Shown here: positions 26,067-34,787 of the stretch, piece by piece
How positions within the stretch are numbered: position 1 is the first letter of the stretch
How the letters are laid out: every line of letters begins with the position of its first letter
From: CAZEAN01 sp964510225
GTDB taxonomy: Bacteria; Planctomycetota; Planctomycetia; Isosphaerales; Isosphaeraceae
DNA length: 63,784 bases
NCBI GenBank assembly: GCA_964510225.1
Contig: CAZEAN010000016.1
Location: 1-63,784, forward strand
Direction of reading: 5' to 3'
Notes under the pieces: generated by a model
What the model was told of the DNA's origin: nothing
Database searches by the model: none
The model's input: the letters and a program-made list of their open reading frames with translations, nothing else
Translations under genes and position numbers: made by a program

Positions 26067-27737
26067 ATGGACCCGGACCCTCCGAAATCTCAGGCCGAAT
26101 CAGATCGCGAATCGGCAACGCCCGACCCTCCAGGCGATCACAGCCCTGTTCCCGATCCTTCCGTGACTGATCCGGGGCAGACCACGGAGGCTGAGTCTGT
26201 TCAATCGGGTCAACCTACTTCGAACACCGGAGAACCACCAGTTCCGACGAATTCCGAAGCCCCTCGCCGTCGGATGATCGAGCCGGTCCCCGAAAATCAA
26301 CGGCCGCCCGTAACAACTCCGCGGAGCCCGGTTCGGACCGAACAACCCCTCCTGCGACTCCCCAACGGATCTGTGGGGAAATCCTACGACTTCAGTGGGC
26401 AGTTCGCGGAGCGTAACCCTTCAGAAGGCACTGAATCCGCTCCCTTGATTACTATCGATCGGATTGAGGGGGTTGAACAAACGGGACTGAACGCGGTGTG
26501 GTCCGAAGGGACGCTCCGGATCTGGGGAACTCCCGCGACTCCCGGTGAGCACGAGTTAACGGTTGCTTATTCGCTTGAGCAGAACGAAGGGGACCGACGT
26601 GCCTTAGAGGGTCGGATCACCTTAACGATCAATCCCGACCCGAGGTCGCTCTGGAAAGAACGTGAGCCCCCTGAAGATGCCTCATTCCGAAAAGCACACG
26701 GGGATCATCAACGACTCGCTGTTCCAGAGGGATTGGTGATCCTCGGCGCAAGCCTCCGAGGCCGTTCTCACGCACACGAAGGCCTCTTCCGTGAGGATGA
26801 CTTTCAGATCAAGCATTGGGCAAAATCGGGCTGGTCCTGCCTGACTGTCGCTGATGGTGCGGGCTCGGCGGCCTTAGCACGCGAGGGATCGCGAGTCGCC
26901 TGCCAGACCGCTTGTATCACGCTTGGAGAGAAGCTGGGTTCCAGTGTAGAACCAGACTTCGATCTCCTTGTCGCCGACTACCATCGCGAACCAACAGAGC
27001 AGCGAAGGAGCTTGATCCGTCGGAAACTCTACGACGCTCTCGGGACGGCTGGCCACCAGGCCTACTACTCCGTGGATCGAGAGGCGAAGCGCGCGAGCCG
27101 TCCCTTGAAGGATTACTCGACAACCCTCTTGATCGCGCTCTGCCGACGTTATGATTTTGGTTGGTTCCTCGCTGGGTTTTCAATCGGTGATGGCGCAATT
27201 GCGGCCTTCGCGGGGAGTCCTAAACTCTCGGAGCCGGACGATCCCTACGACACGATCCCGAATCCTGAGCGTACAACTGATTCCGGAAGCCTCTCGGAGC
27301 CGGACGATCCTTTCGATACCATTGCAGAGTCTGAACCGAGGCCCGAAACCGGAATTGAACCGACTCCGGCCGATCCTCCGGACCAGGTCTGGCTTCTGAA
27401 TCGGCCCGACAGTGGTGAGTTTGCTGGTCAGACACGTTTCTTGACAATGCCGGAACTTTGGAGGGATGGCGGTGCGATCCTCGATCGGATCCATTTCGAG
27501 ATCGTCCCAGACTTGACGGCCCTGTTTGCAATGACGGACGGGGTCAGTGACCCGAAGTTCCCGACCGACCGTGATCTTCTAGATCCTGCTGCCTGGCGTG
27601 CACTCTGGAACGAACTGACCCTGGAAGCCAACATTGATCCAGCTGATGATCAATCGGGCATAAAGTTGCTCGATTGGTTGAACTTCTGGGCGCGGGGCAG
27701 CCACGACGACCGGACCATTGCCCTCTTGATCCCTTAA
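26067..27737 (+). CDS. PP2C-type Ser/Thr phosphatase with disordered N-terminus and Ig-like region
   Basis: 556 residues. Residues 1 to about 95 are Pro/Ser/Glu-rich and probably disordered. Residues about 100-195 look like a beta-sandwich (LPNGSVGKSYDFSG ... EHELTVAYSL). From about 225 on is a PP2C domain with the metal-binding signatures VADGAGSA, SIGDGAIA, AMTDGVSD and HDDRTIALL. Inside the PP2C domain an insertion of about 60 residues carries two copies of SEPDDP-[YF]-DTI. The enzyme should dephosphorylate targets of the kinase encoded next. It is the phosphatase of the TerY-P triad. Confidence 0.88.
   Translation: MDPDPPKSQAESDRESATPDPPGDHSPVPDPSVTDPGQTTEAESVQSGQPTSNTGEPPVPTNSEAPRRRMIEPVPENQRPPVTTPRSPVRTEQPLLRLPNGSVGKSYDFSGQFAERNPSEGTESAPLITIDRIEGVEQTGLNAVWSEGTLRIWGTPATPGEHELTVAYSLEQNEGDRRALEGRITLTINPDPRSLWKEREPPEDASFRKAHGDHQRLAVPEGLVILGASLRGRSHAHEGLFREDDFQIKHWAKSGWSCLTVADGAGSAALAREGSRVACQTACITLGEKLGSSVEPDFDLLVADYHREPTEQRRSLIRRKLYDALGTAGHQAYYSVDREAKRASRPLKDYSTTLLIALCRRYDFGWFLAGFSIGDGAIAAFAGSPKLSEPDDPYDTIPNPERTTDSGSLSEPDDPFDTIAESEPRPETGIEPTPADPPDQVWLLNRPDSGEFAGQTRFLTMPELWRDGGAILDRIHFEIVPDLTALFAMTDGVSDPKFPTDRDLLDPAAWRALWNELTLEANIDPADDQSGIKLLDWLNFWARGSHDDRTIALLIP
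27225..27323 (+). repeat. In-frame duplicated segment within the phosphatase gene
   Basis: Copies at about 27225-27257 and 27291-27323, 66 bp (22 codons) apart, share 20 identical bases at the start and encode LSEPDDPYDTI and LSEPDDPFDTI. The repeated acidic segment with a central Thr could be a phosphorylation or docking site. Confidence 0.7.
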
Positions 27738-27784
27738 CCCAATCTCTACCCTCATCCAAGGACATAATCGGCGTCAATTTCATC

Positions 27785-29284
27785 ATGGGCGTCACCACCA
27801 TCAAGGCTACCGACGGCGCATCGATTCAATTTGTCGATGAAATCATTGGCTCTGGAGGGATGAAGGATGTTTACTTCTCTCCAGACAAAACCTACGTAGT
27901 AGCGTTCTTTCGAGAGCCACAGAATCAGGTTGCTCGAGACCGCCTCGAGACGATTGTCTCGACGTATCGGCCTCGGATTTTTGATCAAGAGGGTGGGGCG
28001 TTCTGGAAGAACCTCTTCTGTTGGCCAACCCATGTCGTCGAACATAACGGTAAGCTCGGGCTCGTTGCACCTACCTATCGTTCCTCGTTCTTCTTCAAGC
28101 ATGGTTCCCTCAAAAACGATTTTCTCGGGATCAAAGGGAAGGAAAAGCAAGGACGTTGGTTTGCCTCGGCACATAACCGCTCCAAGTTTCTCGATCCTCG
28201 CGAGTTGGGTGACTGGCGAAGCTATCTGACCCTCTGCATCAAGATCTGTCGGGCCGTCCACCGGATGCATGCGGCAGGACTCGCCCATTCGGATCTGTCG
28301 TACAAAAATGTGCTCGTCGATCCCTCCAGCGGCGATGCTTGCATCATCGACATCGACGGGCTCGTCGTTCCTGGGAAGTATCCTCCGGATGTAGTCGGAA
28401 CACCGGACTTTATCGCCCCAGAGGTGATGGCAACACTCGAGCTCCCTCATGGCGATCCCGGTCGGAAACTTCCGAGGATCGAGACCGATCGTCACGCGCT
28501 TGCGGTGATGATTTATCTCTACCTGCTCTATCGACATCCGTTACGTGGCGGCAAGATTCACGATCCCGACGCCGCCCGTGACGAAGCGCTCGCGATGGGT
28601 GAGCGTGCCCTTTTTATCGAGCATCCGAACGACTTCTCGAACCGCCCTAAGGTTGATCAAGCTCGACCAAGCGATCTCCCTTGGGCAGATGTCTCAAAGA
28701 TCCCTTACACTGCCTGTGGGCCCTATATCAAAGCGCTGTTCGACCAAGCGTTTATCGACGGGCTCCACGACCCGACAAAGCGACCGTCGGCCAACGATTG
28801 GCTGCAAGCTTTGATCAAGACTGTTGATCTGCTTCAGCCCTGTGAGAATCCAGCTTGTGCACAGAAGTGGTATGCGTTCGACAATACGATCAAGCCGGCC
28901 TGTCCATTCTGTGGCCAGCTTTATCGTGGTACCTTGCCTGTTTTAAACCTCTACTCTTCCCGTGGCAAAGGAAACTTCAAGCCTGATAACCATCGAGTGA
29001 TGGTTTACCATAATCAGTACCTTTATCCTTGGCATGTGGATCGGTCGATCTTTCCGAGCGAGCGACTCACCGATTCACAGAAGAAGCCGGTGGGCTACTT
29101 CGTTAAGCACCAAGGGCGTTGGGTTTTTGTCAACCAGACGCTTACCGGGATGAAAGATCTAAAAGATGGGCAAGCAGTACCGATCCCCATCAACAGTATG
29201 GTCGAATTGACCGAGGGGCAACAGCTTTTACTCTCACCCGATGAGACTGGTCGACTTGTTCAAGTTCAGATCGTTTCTAACTAG
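27785..29284 (+). CDS. Divergent protein kinase with C-terminal zinc ribbon (kinase of the TerY-P triad)
   Basis: 499 residues from ATG 27785; start chosen because longer in-frame starts overlap the phosphatase gene and lack similarity. Kinase motifs are recognisable but divergent: glycine loop GSGGMKDVYF, catalytic loop HSDLSYKNVLVD, IDIDGL in place of DFG, and FIAPEV. After about residue 370 there is a four-cysteine zinc ribbon (CENPACAQKWY ... CPFCG). A C-terminal beta-rich module with YLYPWHVDRSIFP follows. The sequence suits the kinases that pair with TerY and PP2C. It begins 47 bp after the phosphatase. Confidence 0.85.
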   Translation: MGVTTIKATDGASIQFVDEIIGSGGMKDVYFSPDKTYVVAFFREPQNQVARDRLETIVSTYRPRIFDQEGGAFWKNLFCWPTHVVEHNGKLGLVAPTYRSSFFFKHGSLKNDFLGIKGKEKQGRWFASAHNRSKFLDPRELGDWRSYLTLCIKICRAVHRMHAAGLAHSDLSYKNVLVDPSSGDACIIDIDGLVVPGKYPPDVVGTPDFIAPEVMATLELPHGDPGRKLPRIETDRHALAVMIYLYLLYRHPLRGGKIHDPDAARDEALAMGERALFIEHPNDFSNRPKVDQARPSDLPWADVSKIPYTACGPYIKALFDQAFIDGLHDPTKRPSANDWLQALIKTVDLLQPCENPACAQKWYAFDNTIKPACPFCGQLYRGTLPVLNLYSSRGKGNFKPDNHRVMVYHNQYLYPWHVDRSIFPSERLTDSQKKPVGYFVKHQGRWVFVNQTLTGMKDLKDGQAVPIPINSMVELTEGQQLLLSPDETGRLVQVQIVSN

Positions 29285-29366
29285 CAAGCTTGTAGCGTTC
29301 GTTCGATCAAGCGGTCTGACACTCGGCGCGAGTCACATCAATGGCTTTTGTTAAGGAGTTTCGATC

Positions 29367-30392
29367 ATGAGCATCCGACGCCTTCCTGTTTATATTCTGC
29401 TTGACTGTTCTGAGTCGATGATTGGTGAAGCGATCACGACCACACAACGTTGTGTCGAGATGCTCCTTTCCCAGCTCCGTTCCGATCCCAACGCACTTGA
29501 AACCGCTTATGTGAGTATCATCACCTATCATGCGACAGCGCAACAGGTGGTGCCGTTGTCCGAACTCTCTGAAGTCACACTGCCAGAGCTGACCGTCAGA
29601 CCGGGAACTTCACTCGGGGCCGCAATCAAGCTCCTTGCCGAGCGGATCAATGCCGAAGTCCGACGATCAACGCCGGACCTGAAAGGAGACTATCGCCCGA
29701 TCGTCTTCCTCCTCACCGATGGCCAGCCGACCGACGACTGGGAATCAATGCGGAAGGCGATTGATCAGTTAACGCAGCCTCGGATTGCCAATCTCTACGC
29801 GATCGGGATTGGTGACGACGTCGACTACGAGACGTTACATCGAGTGACTGACATTGTCTTCAAGGTGGAAGACGTGACGTCCGAATCGCTCAAGAAGCTC
29901 TTTATTTGGCTTTCGGCATCGATTCAAGGTGCGAGTGTCGCTGCCGGTTCTGGGATCGAAGCGGGCGGTGTTGATCTTTCCAAGATGCCTTCAGAGGTCG
30001 AACGGGTCGAGCCTGGCTCAGAACCACACTACAGCGGCCCACCGCGTCAGATCTTCCTCAAACTCTACTGTAGTGAAGTCCGTCGGCCGTACCTTGCGCG
30101 GTATCGACGGGACGAGATCTACAACATGTATGCTCCGGTCGCCGTCCATGAACTGGAGAGTCACTTTGATGAAGGTCCGCAAGTCGCAATGCCGCAGGTG
30201 AATGTCTCCGAACTGATGGGCGGCCTCCCCTGCCCTTACTGCCAGAACCCGGCGGCCGGCTTGTGTGCCTGTGACGCCTTGATCTGCACCCCAGCCGAAC
30301 CGAAAGGAGACATCCTCTGTCCGAAATGTCTCAATCGTTGCTCCTTCGGAGGTCCGGCCGGTGATTTTTCGATCAATCAGTCGGCGGGATAA
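29367..30392 (+). CDS. TerY-like vWA protein with C-terminal metal-binding domain (TerY-C type)
   Basis: 341 residues; AAGGAG lies nine bases before the ATG. The N-terminal vWA domain starts SIRRLPVYILLDCSESMIGE, with MIDAS motif DCSES, and includes FLLTDGQPTDDW. From about residue 225 a second part begins, and near the end is a cysteine cluster: PCPYCQNPAAGLCACDALICT then ILCPKCLNRC. This matches the vWA plus TerY-C zinc-binding architecture of the TerY-P triad. It lacks the poly-Pro tail of the two shorter vWA proteins. A terminator-like hairpin follows, so the cluster probably ends here. Confidence 0.9.
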   Translation: MSIRRLPVYILLDCSESMIGEAITTTQRCVEMLLSQLRSDPNALETAYVSIITYHATAQQVVPLSELSEVTLPELTVRPGTSLGAAIKLLAERINAEVRRSTPDLKGDYRPIVFLLTDGQPTDDWESMRKAIDQLTQPRIANLYAIGIGDDVDYETLHRVTDIVFKVEDVTSESLKKLFIWLSASIQGASVAAGSGIEAGGVDLSKMPSEVERVEPGSEPHYSGPPRQIFLKLYCSEVRRPYLARYRRDEIYNMYAPVAVHELESHFDEGPQVAMPQVNVSELMGGLPCPYCQNPAAGLCACDALICTPAEPKGDILCPKCLNRCSFGGPAGDFSINQSAG

Positions 30393-30420
30393 GTCTGCGT
30401 CATATTAGCTTGTGTCTTGT

Positions 30421-30440
30421 GGGCACGTCATCGCGTGCCC
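30421..30440 (+). terminator. Probable terminator of the Ter-type cluster
   Basis: A perfect 7-bp GC-rich stem (30421-30427 with 30434-30440) with a 6-nt loop sits 28 bp after the last vWA stop codon. It is not followed by a strong T-run. Confidence 0.55.
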
Positions 30441-30563
30441 TTGGGCCTCGTTAAGTTCCGAAAAATAGGTCAATGGTTGAGTGATTTTCGACAAGAATAG
30501 GTCATTGTCGACGAAACTCATTACGCGGCGTGGATTCGAGACAGTCTGCTTAGGAAAACCTCG

Positions 30564-33215
30564 ATGATCTTCCGGAAGCTCTCTGTGTTGGCGGTCCGTC
30601 ATGGTGCGACACGGGAATCGATCGGTGGCGCTCTCAGTATGCTCGGGGGTGAAGTGGCGGGCGGTTTGGTCGGCGACTTGCTCGGGACCGCCTTCAGCCA
30701 GCTTAACGCACACCTGACCGACCACAGTCAACGGTTGCCCGAGGCACTCAAAGCTGCCAACGAACGGGCTTGGAAAACGCTTGAGATTGGCCTCGGTGGC
30801 CAGAAACTCTGGGACCGACTGGCGTCGGCGGAAGACAAGGCGCTGCGGACGCAAGTCCGCGAGTATCTCGATCAAGCGATCCCCGGCGGCGATCCCGACT
30901 TCCGTCAGCAGTGTGCCCGCGAGCTTCGGGAAGCTCGCTCGCGGGGTTTGTTGGAGATGCAAGGGCCGCTCGAAGCCAATGGGTTGGCTCGTGAGGCGGC
31001 TGAATTCGCTCGTTATGACGATCTGGAACAGCTCTTCCTGGCGGAGGGTCGGGCGATTGAATCGATCGGGGCGGTTCTGAATCGGGAGGGTTTGAACCGG
31101 CTGGGACAATTGCTTTCAGTGCAACCCTCACGAGGCCGGAGCTTGCTGGCGGTCGCGGTGCAGTATTACTTCCGACGCGAGATCGAGCAGGATGAGGTGC
31201 TGGCACGTGGCTTAACTTGGGCCAAGTTGATCACCATCGACCAACGGATCGAGCAGAACTTTGCCTACCTGGCGTCGATTCAAGATCAGCAGTTGGCCAA
31301 GCTGGAGGAGACGCTCGCTGGCATAGTCACTGTCGACGCCACGGTCACGAGAACCCATGACGCCGTCCTCGATCTTCAAGAGCAGGTTCAAGAGCTGAAC
31401 CGCAACTTGCAGATGGAGCGGGAGCCGATCAAGCCGCAGCACAGCATCTCGTATCGCAATGAAGGGGAGCTACGCGCGATCGAGGCCCTGAAACAGCAGT
31501 ATCGTTCCTTGGAGCAGGAAGTTCGGGAGCGTCATCCTGACCTTGCGCTGGAGGTCAGTCGTCTGGAGGTGGTCATTGGCGACTTCGGTGCCGCCTACAA
31601 CGATGCTCAAGAGGCAGCAGAACGGTTCGAAGATCGATCGGACAAGGCGGAGGCGGCACATACAGCGTTTCGGGCGGCGTTGGAACTGCGCCGCTGGGAT
31701 GAGGCGCTCGAAGCGTATCGGCAGGCAGTGGCGCTGGCGTCGGAGCGGTTTGCGTTAGTGCCGACGCATGATCACGAGGTGATCCGGATTCTTGGTGCGG
31801 GTGGTTTCGGAGTAGCGTTCTTAGCGCGGAATCGCTACTCGGGCGGTCAGGTGGTGTTCAAGACGTTCCAGCCAGAAGGGATTGAGCGGGACGTCGCGAC
31901 GATCTTCCGGGAAGCGCAACTGCTGGAGAGCTTAAGACATTCGTCGATCATCCGACTACTTTCCTGTGGCTATGCGGATCCGGGAACGAACCAGCGGCCT
32001 TATCTGATGTTGGAGTACTTTGATGGGCCGAACTTGGAGGAATATGTGAAGGAGCACGGCCCATTAAGCGTGGCAGATCTGGCGGAGATCGCTCGGCCGA
32101 TTGCGAGTGCGATCCACGCCGCCCATGCTCAAGGGATTCTGCATCGCGACATCAAGCCGGGGAACATCTTGGTCCGACGGACGGAGTCGGGAAGTTGGCA
32201 AGCGTGTCTGATCGACTTCGGTCTCTCCCTACGTCGGAGTCGGATGCAGCGTTCGCTGAACCAAACCTCCGATCTCAGCCGTTCGCTCGTCGGTCATTCC
32301 ATTGTGGGGACCTTGAATTACGCCGCACCGGAGCAACTCGACGGCAACTCCTCGCGTCTGGTTGGACCCCACTCCGATGTCTTTGGTTTCGGCCGGACCT
32401 GTCTCTACGCGCTCTTTCAGAAGACACAACCACGGGCCAAGCAGATCCGTAACCTTGACGACCCTTGGCCCGACCTCCTCGATGATTGCTGTGACGACGC
32501 GATCAAGGATCGCCTGGCCGACTTCAAGGCCGTCTTGGATCGCTTACCCGCTGGGTCCACTCAGCCTCAAACCCCCACCAAGACTGCCAAGGATTTTTTG
32601 GATTCAGCCAAAATTCACTGGGAAGAAGGCCGCTACGAACAATCAATTCTCGATCTCGATCGGGCAATCGAAATAAAGCCATCTTACGAAAAATTATATG
32701 ATAGAAGCTATTATAAAATGGCTGTTCGAGAGTTAGACGGCGTGATCAAAAATAAGCCTCAAAACGCGTTGGCATACTTCACTCGAGGTCTTGCCTATGT
32801 CTACAGTGGCGATAATGAGAACGCCATCAGGGACTACGACCAGTCGATCAAGCTCGATCCCAACGACGCAAGGGCGTACAGAAACCGCGGTGTCGCCTAC
32901 AACAACAAGGGTGATTATGACCGGGCGATCGCGGACTTAGACCAGTCGATCAAGCTCGATCNNNNNNNNNNNNNNNNNNNNNNNNNNNNNNNNNNNNNNN
33001 NNNNNNNNNNNNNNNNNNNNNNNNNNNNNNNNNNNNNNNNNNNNNNNNNNNNNNNNNNNNNTTATGACCGGGCGATCGCGGACTATGACCAGGCGATCAA
33101 GCTCGATCCCAACTTCGCATTGGCGTACAACAACCGTGCCAATGCTTATGAGAAGAAAGGGGATCGGCGGCGGGCCAAACAGGATCGGGAAAAAGCAGCA
33201 GCGCTACGTGGGTGA
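30564..33215 (+). CDS. Ser/Thr kinase with large N-terminal helical region and C-terminal TPR array (gap inside)
   Basis: About 883 residues counting the gap. Residues 1-250 are helical (RLPEALKAANERAWKTLEIGL ... YYFRREIEQDE) with no family I can name. Residues 250-400 are coiled-coil. A complete Hanks-type kinase occupies about 405-640: GAGGFGVAFLAR, VVFK, HRDIKPGN, IDFGLS and APEQL all intact. The remainder is TPR units of 34 residues with nearly identical DNA. One hundred Ns at 32962-33061 interrupt them. No membrane segment is evident, so it should be cytosolic. It starts 171 bp after the Ter-type cluster, same strand, beyond a hairpin. Confidence 0.85.
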   Translation: MIFRKLSVLAVRHGATRESIGGALSMLGGEVAGGLVGDLLGTAFSQLNAHLTDHSQRLPEALKAANERAWKTLEIGLGGQKLWDRLASAEDKALRTQVREYLDQAIPGGDPDFRQQCARELREARSRGLLEMQGPLEANGLAREAAEFARYDDLEQLFLAEGRAIESIGAVLNREGLNRLGQLLSVQPSRGRSLLAVAVQYYFRREIEQDEVLARGLTWAKLITIDQRIEQNFAYLASIQDQQLAKLEETLAGIVTVDATVTRTHDAVLDLQEQVQELNRNLQMEREPIKPQHSISYRNEGELRAIEALKQQYRSLEQEVRERHPDLALEVSRLEVVIGDFGAAYNDAQEAAERFEDRSDKAEAAHTAFRAALELRRWDEALEAYRQAVALASERFALVPTHDHEVIRILGAGGFGVAFLARNRYSGGQVVFKTFQPEGIERDVATIFREAQLLESLRHSSIIRLLSCGYADPGTNQRPYLMLEYFDGPNLEEYVKEHGPLSVADLAEIARPIASAIHAAHAQGILHRDIKPGNILVRRTESGSWQACLIDFGLSLRRSRMQRSLNQTSDLSRSLVGHSIVGTLNYAAPEQLDGNSSRLVGPHSDVFGFGRTCLYALFQKTQPRAKQIRNLDDPWPDLLDDCCDDAIKDRLADFKAVLDRLPAGSTQPQTPTKTAKDFLDSAKIHWEEGRYEQSILDLDRAIEIKPSYEKLYDRSYYKMAVRELDGVIKNKPQNALAYFTRGLAYVYSGDNENAIRDYDQSIKLDPNDARAYRNRGVAYNNKGDYDRAIADLDQSIKLDXXXXXXXXXXXXXXXXXXXXXXXXXXXXXXXXXXYDRAIADYDQAIKLDPNFALAYNNRANAYEKKGDRRRAKQDREKAAALRG
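32836..33114 (+). repeat. Tandem 102-bp TPR-coding repeats, partly unresolved
   Basis: The unit YDRAIADLDQSIKLD plus 19 further residues is 34 codons. Flanks of the gap are near-identical copies, for instance CGGGCGATCGCGGACT on both sides. From the repeat phase, the missing sequence should be 55 + 102k bases, so 100 is a placeholder. Confidence 0.8.
32962..33061. other. Scaffold gap of 100 N inside the TPR array
   Basis: Exactly 100 unknown bases within high-identity tandem repeats, the usual place for an assembler to break. The frame is kept only because c + 100 N + t happens to be 102. Confidence 0.99.
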
Positions 33216-33557
33216 TCAACGGGGGGAATTCTGCTCCCATCCGATCGTTTGAACCTGCCTGGTTGGTGAATCGAATCGCAAATCTCTCCCCCCTTTGAAT
33301 CGACGTCGGTGCATGCGATGAGTCGATTGAGAGGGGTGGTTTGAAGCGGCGTCTACGGGACTGTGGAATGGACTGATGATCAGAACTGAGCAAAGCCAAA
33401 CGCACGCATGGAAGCCACGATTCGTGGGCTCTCTCGATAAGTTCGATTGATCTCTTCGTGAGCACTGTGCAGACTATTCTTACAGAAGAGCTACTGGGGT
33501 CGTTCGCGCGTGACCAGCCAAATAAAGATCCTCTGTTGTCGTCTGGAGCCGCTACGC
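33216..33557. other. Intergenic region, 342 bp
   Basis: This lies between the kinase-TPR gene and clpS. It contains a weak inverted repeat (AATCGAC 33298-33304 with GTCGATT 33322-33328) that might end kinase transcription. No gene is seen in it. Confidence 0.4.
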
Positions 33558-33947
33558 ATGAGTGATTTCGACCACGAACCGGAAACAGCGACCAGCGTGG
33601 CCGAACCGATCGTGACCACCAAGACCGCCACCAAACCAGGTCGGAAGGTTGGGGATCAGAGCCAGACCCGGAAACAGCCGCCTTATCACGTCATCATTCT
33701 CAACGACGAAGAACATACCTTCGAATATGTAATCGAGCTGCTCTGCAAGCTCTTCCGCCATCCGCTGCCAACCGCCGAGCAACTCACCTGGCAAATCCAC
33801 AATTCCGGACGCGCCATCGTCCTCACGACTCATAAAGAACTCGCTGAACTCAAACGTGATCAGGTCCTTGCCTACGGCCCCGATCCTCGGATGAGCATCT
33901 CCAAGGGCCCACTCGATTGCTACATCGAGCCGGCACCCGCTGACTAA
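33558..33947 (+). CDS. clpS: ClpS-like ATP-dependent Clp protease adaptor
   Basis: 129 residues from ATG 33558 with GGAG nine bases upstream; a GTG at 33510 is possible but has no support. Residues 1-40 are a disordered Thr/Lys-rich leader. The ClpS core follows: PPYHVIILNDEEHTFEYVIELLCKLF, then IHNSGRAIVLTTHKELAELKRDQV. ClpS delivers N-degron substrates to ClpAP or ClpCP. The NDEEHTF block corresponds to the canonical DD-x-TPM region but with TF instead of TP. Its stop codon directly abuts the stop codon of the convergent metalloprotease gene. Confidence 0.85.
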   Translation: MSDFDHEPETATSVAEPIVTTKTATKPGRKVGDQSQTRKQPPYHVIILNDEEHTFEYVIELLCKLFRHPLPTAEQLTWQIHNSGRAIVLTTHKELAELKRDQVLAYGPDPRMSISKGPLDCYIEPAPAD

Positions 33948-34535
33948 TTATGAGGTCATTTGGCGTTGCGGGTCGTTGGGCTGGAGCGCAGCCCAGCGCT
34001 CCTTCAACGCTCCCAGAATCCGCCAGAACAACTCGCTGTGCATTCGTCCCGGTACCCGTTCGCAGGCGTTGGCATTAAATGACCGGGGTTCCGTGTACTC
34101 AAGATGATGAGCGACTTCATGGAGGAAGGTGTCGAACAGTTCCTCCAAGGGGCGTCGACCCGTCTCCCGATCATGCGTATAGATCCGCACTAATTTGCGC
34201 TTTTGATAATAGCCGCCGAGGACTCTGCTGGGCGGCCTTGGATTGACATCAAGATGAAAACTTGCTGCTGGCTCATGGACTCGGTCCAACCGCTGTAAGA
34301 AAAGCGGCCCGATCGCCGAGACCGGTGGCTCATAGCTTCGACCCCGGAGACCTCGGGTAAGACGCTGTCGGAGCCCGCCCTCGCGCTCCTCGTTGCTCGG
34401 TGTCGGCAATGGCTCCATCACCAACCGCGCCCCGATCTCCCTGGCCGACTCCGCGAGTTGTTCAAGATCACAGCGGGTGGGATCGATCAAGGTCCGTCGA
34501 CCGCTCGCTCGGACCAACCAATAGCGCTCTGGCAT
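33948..34535 (-). CDS. SprT-like zinc metalloprotease domain protein
   Basis: 195 residues from ATG 34535; a TTG at 34550 is also in frame. The zinc-binding motif HEVAHH (residues about 139-144) follows LEELFDTFL. A conserved HSELFWRILGAL block lies near residue 170, as in SprT-like proteases where a third ligand comes after HExxH. The N-terminal part is basic (RQRLTRGLRGRS). The related SprT/Spartan group degrades DNA-protein crosslinks; whether this one does is not shown. It is convergent with clpS without any spacer. Confidence 0.65.
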   Translation of the reverse strand: MPERYWLVRASGRRTLIDPTRCDLEQLAESAREIGARLVMEPLPTPSNEEREGGLRQRLTRGLRGRSYEPPVSAIGPLFLQRLDRVHEPAASFHLDVNPRPPSRVLGGYYQKRKLVRIYTHDRETGRRPLEELFDTFLHEVAHHLEYTEPRSFNANACERVPGRMHSELFWRILGALKERWAALQPNDPQRQMTS

Positions 34536-34787
34536 CAGATCCAAGACCAATCAAGACAGTGAGAGTGAACCGAACACCAATGGCCCAACACAGGTTAAGT
34601 GTCCGCGATTCACCGGACGGTGGTGAACGATCCCGGTCTCAACCTTCCGATACCGATCATTTTAGCACGGAGGGGAGCCACTCGTGAGGCTCTGGGCGAG
34701 TTTCGCCGACTGTCATCCCCGGAACCATACGCTATGCCCCGACAATCGTGTCGGTTCGCTCCAAGATCGCAGTCGAACCCTCGAATA

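Noticed and set aside
27752..28537. 261-codon minus-strand frame across the zinc-ribbon kinase
   Set aside because: Antisense to clear kinase motifs; no similarity.
32836..33114. Short regular repeats that could suggest a CRISPR array
   Set aside because: The repeat unit is 102 bp, in frame and encodes TPR units; there are no spacers.
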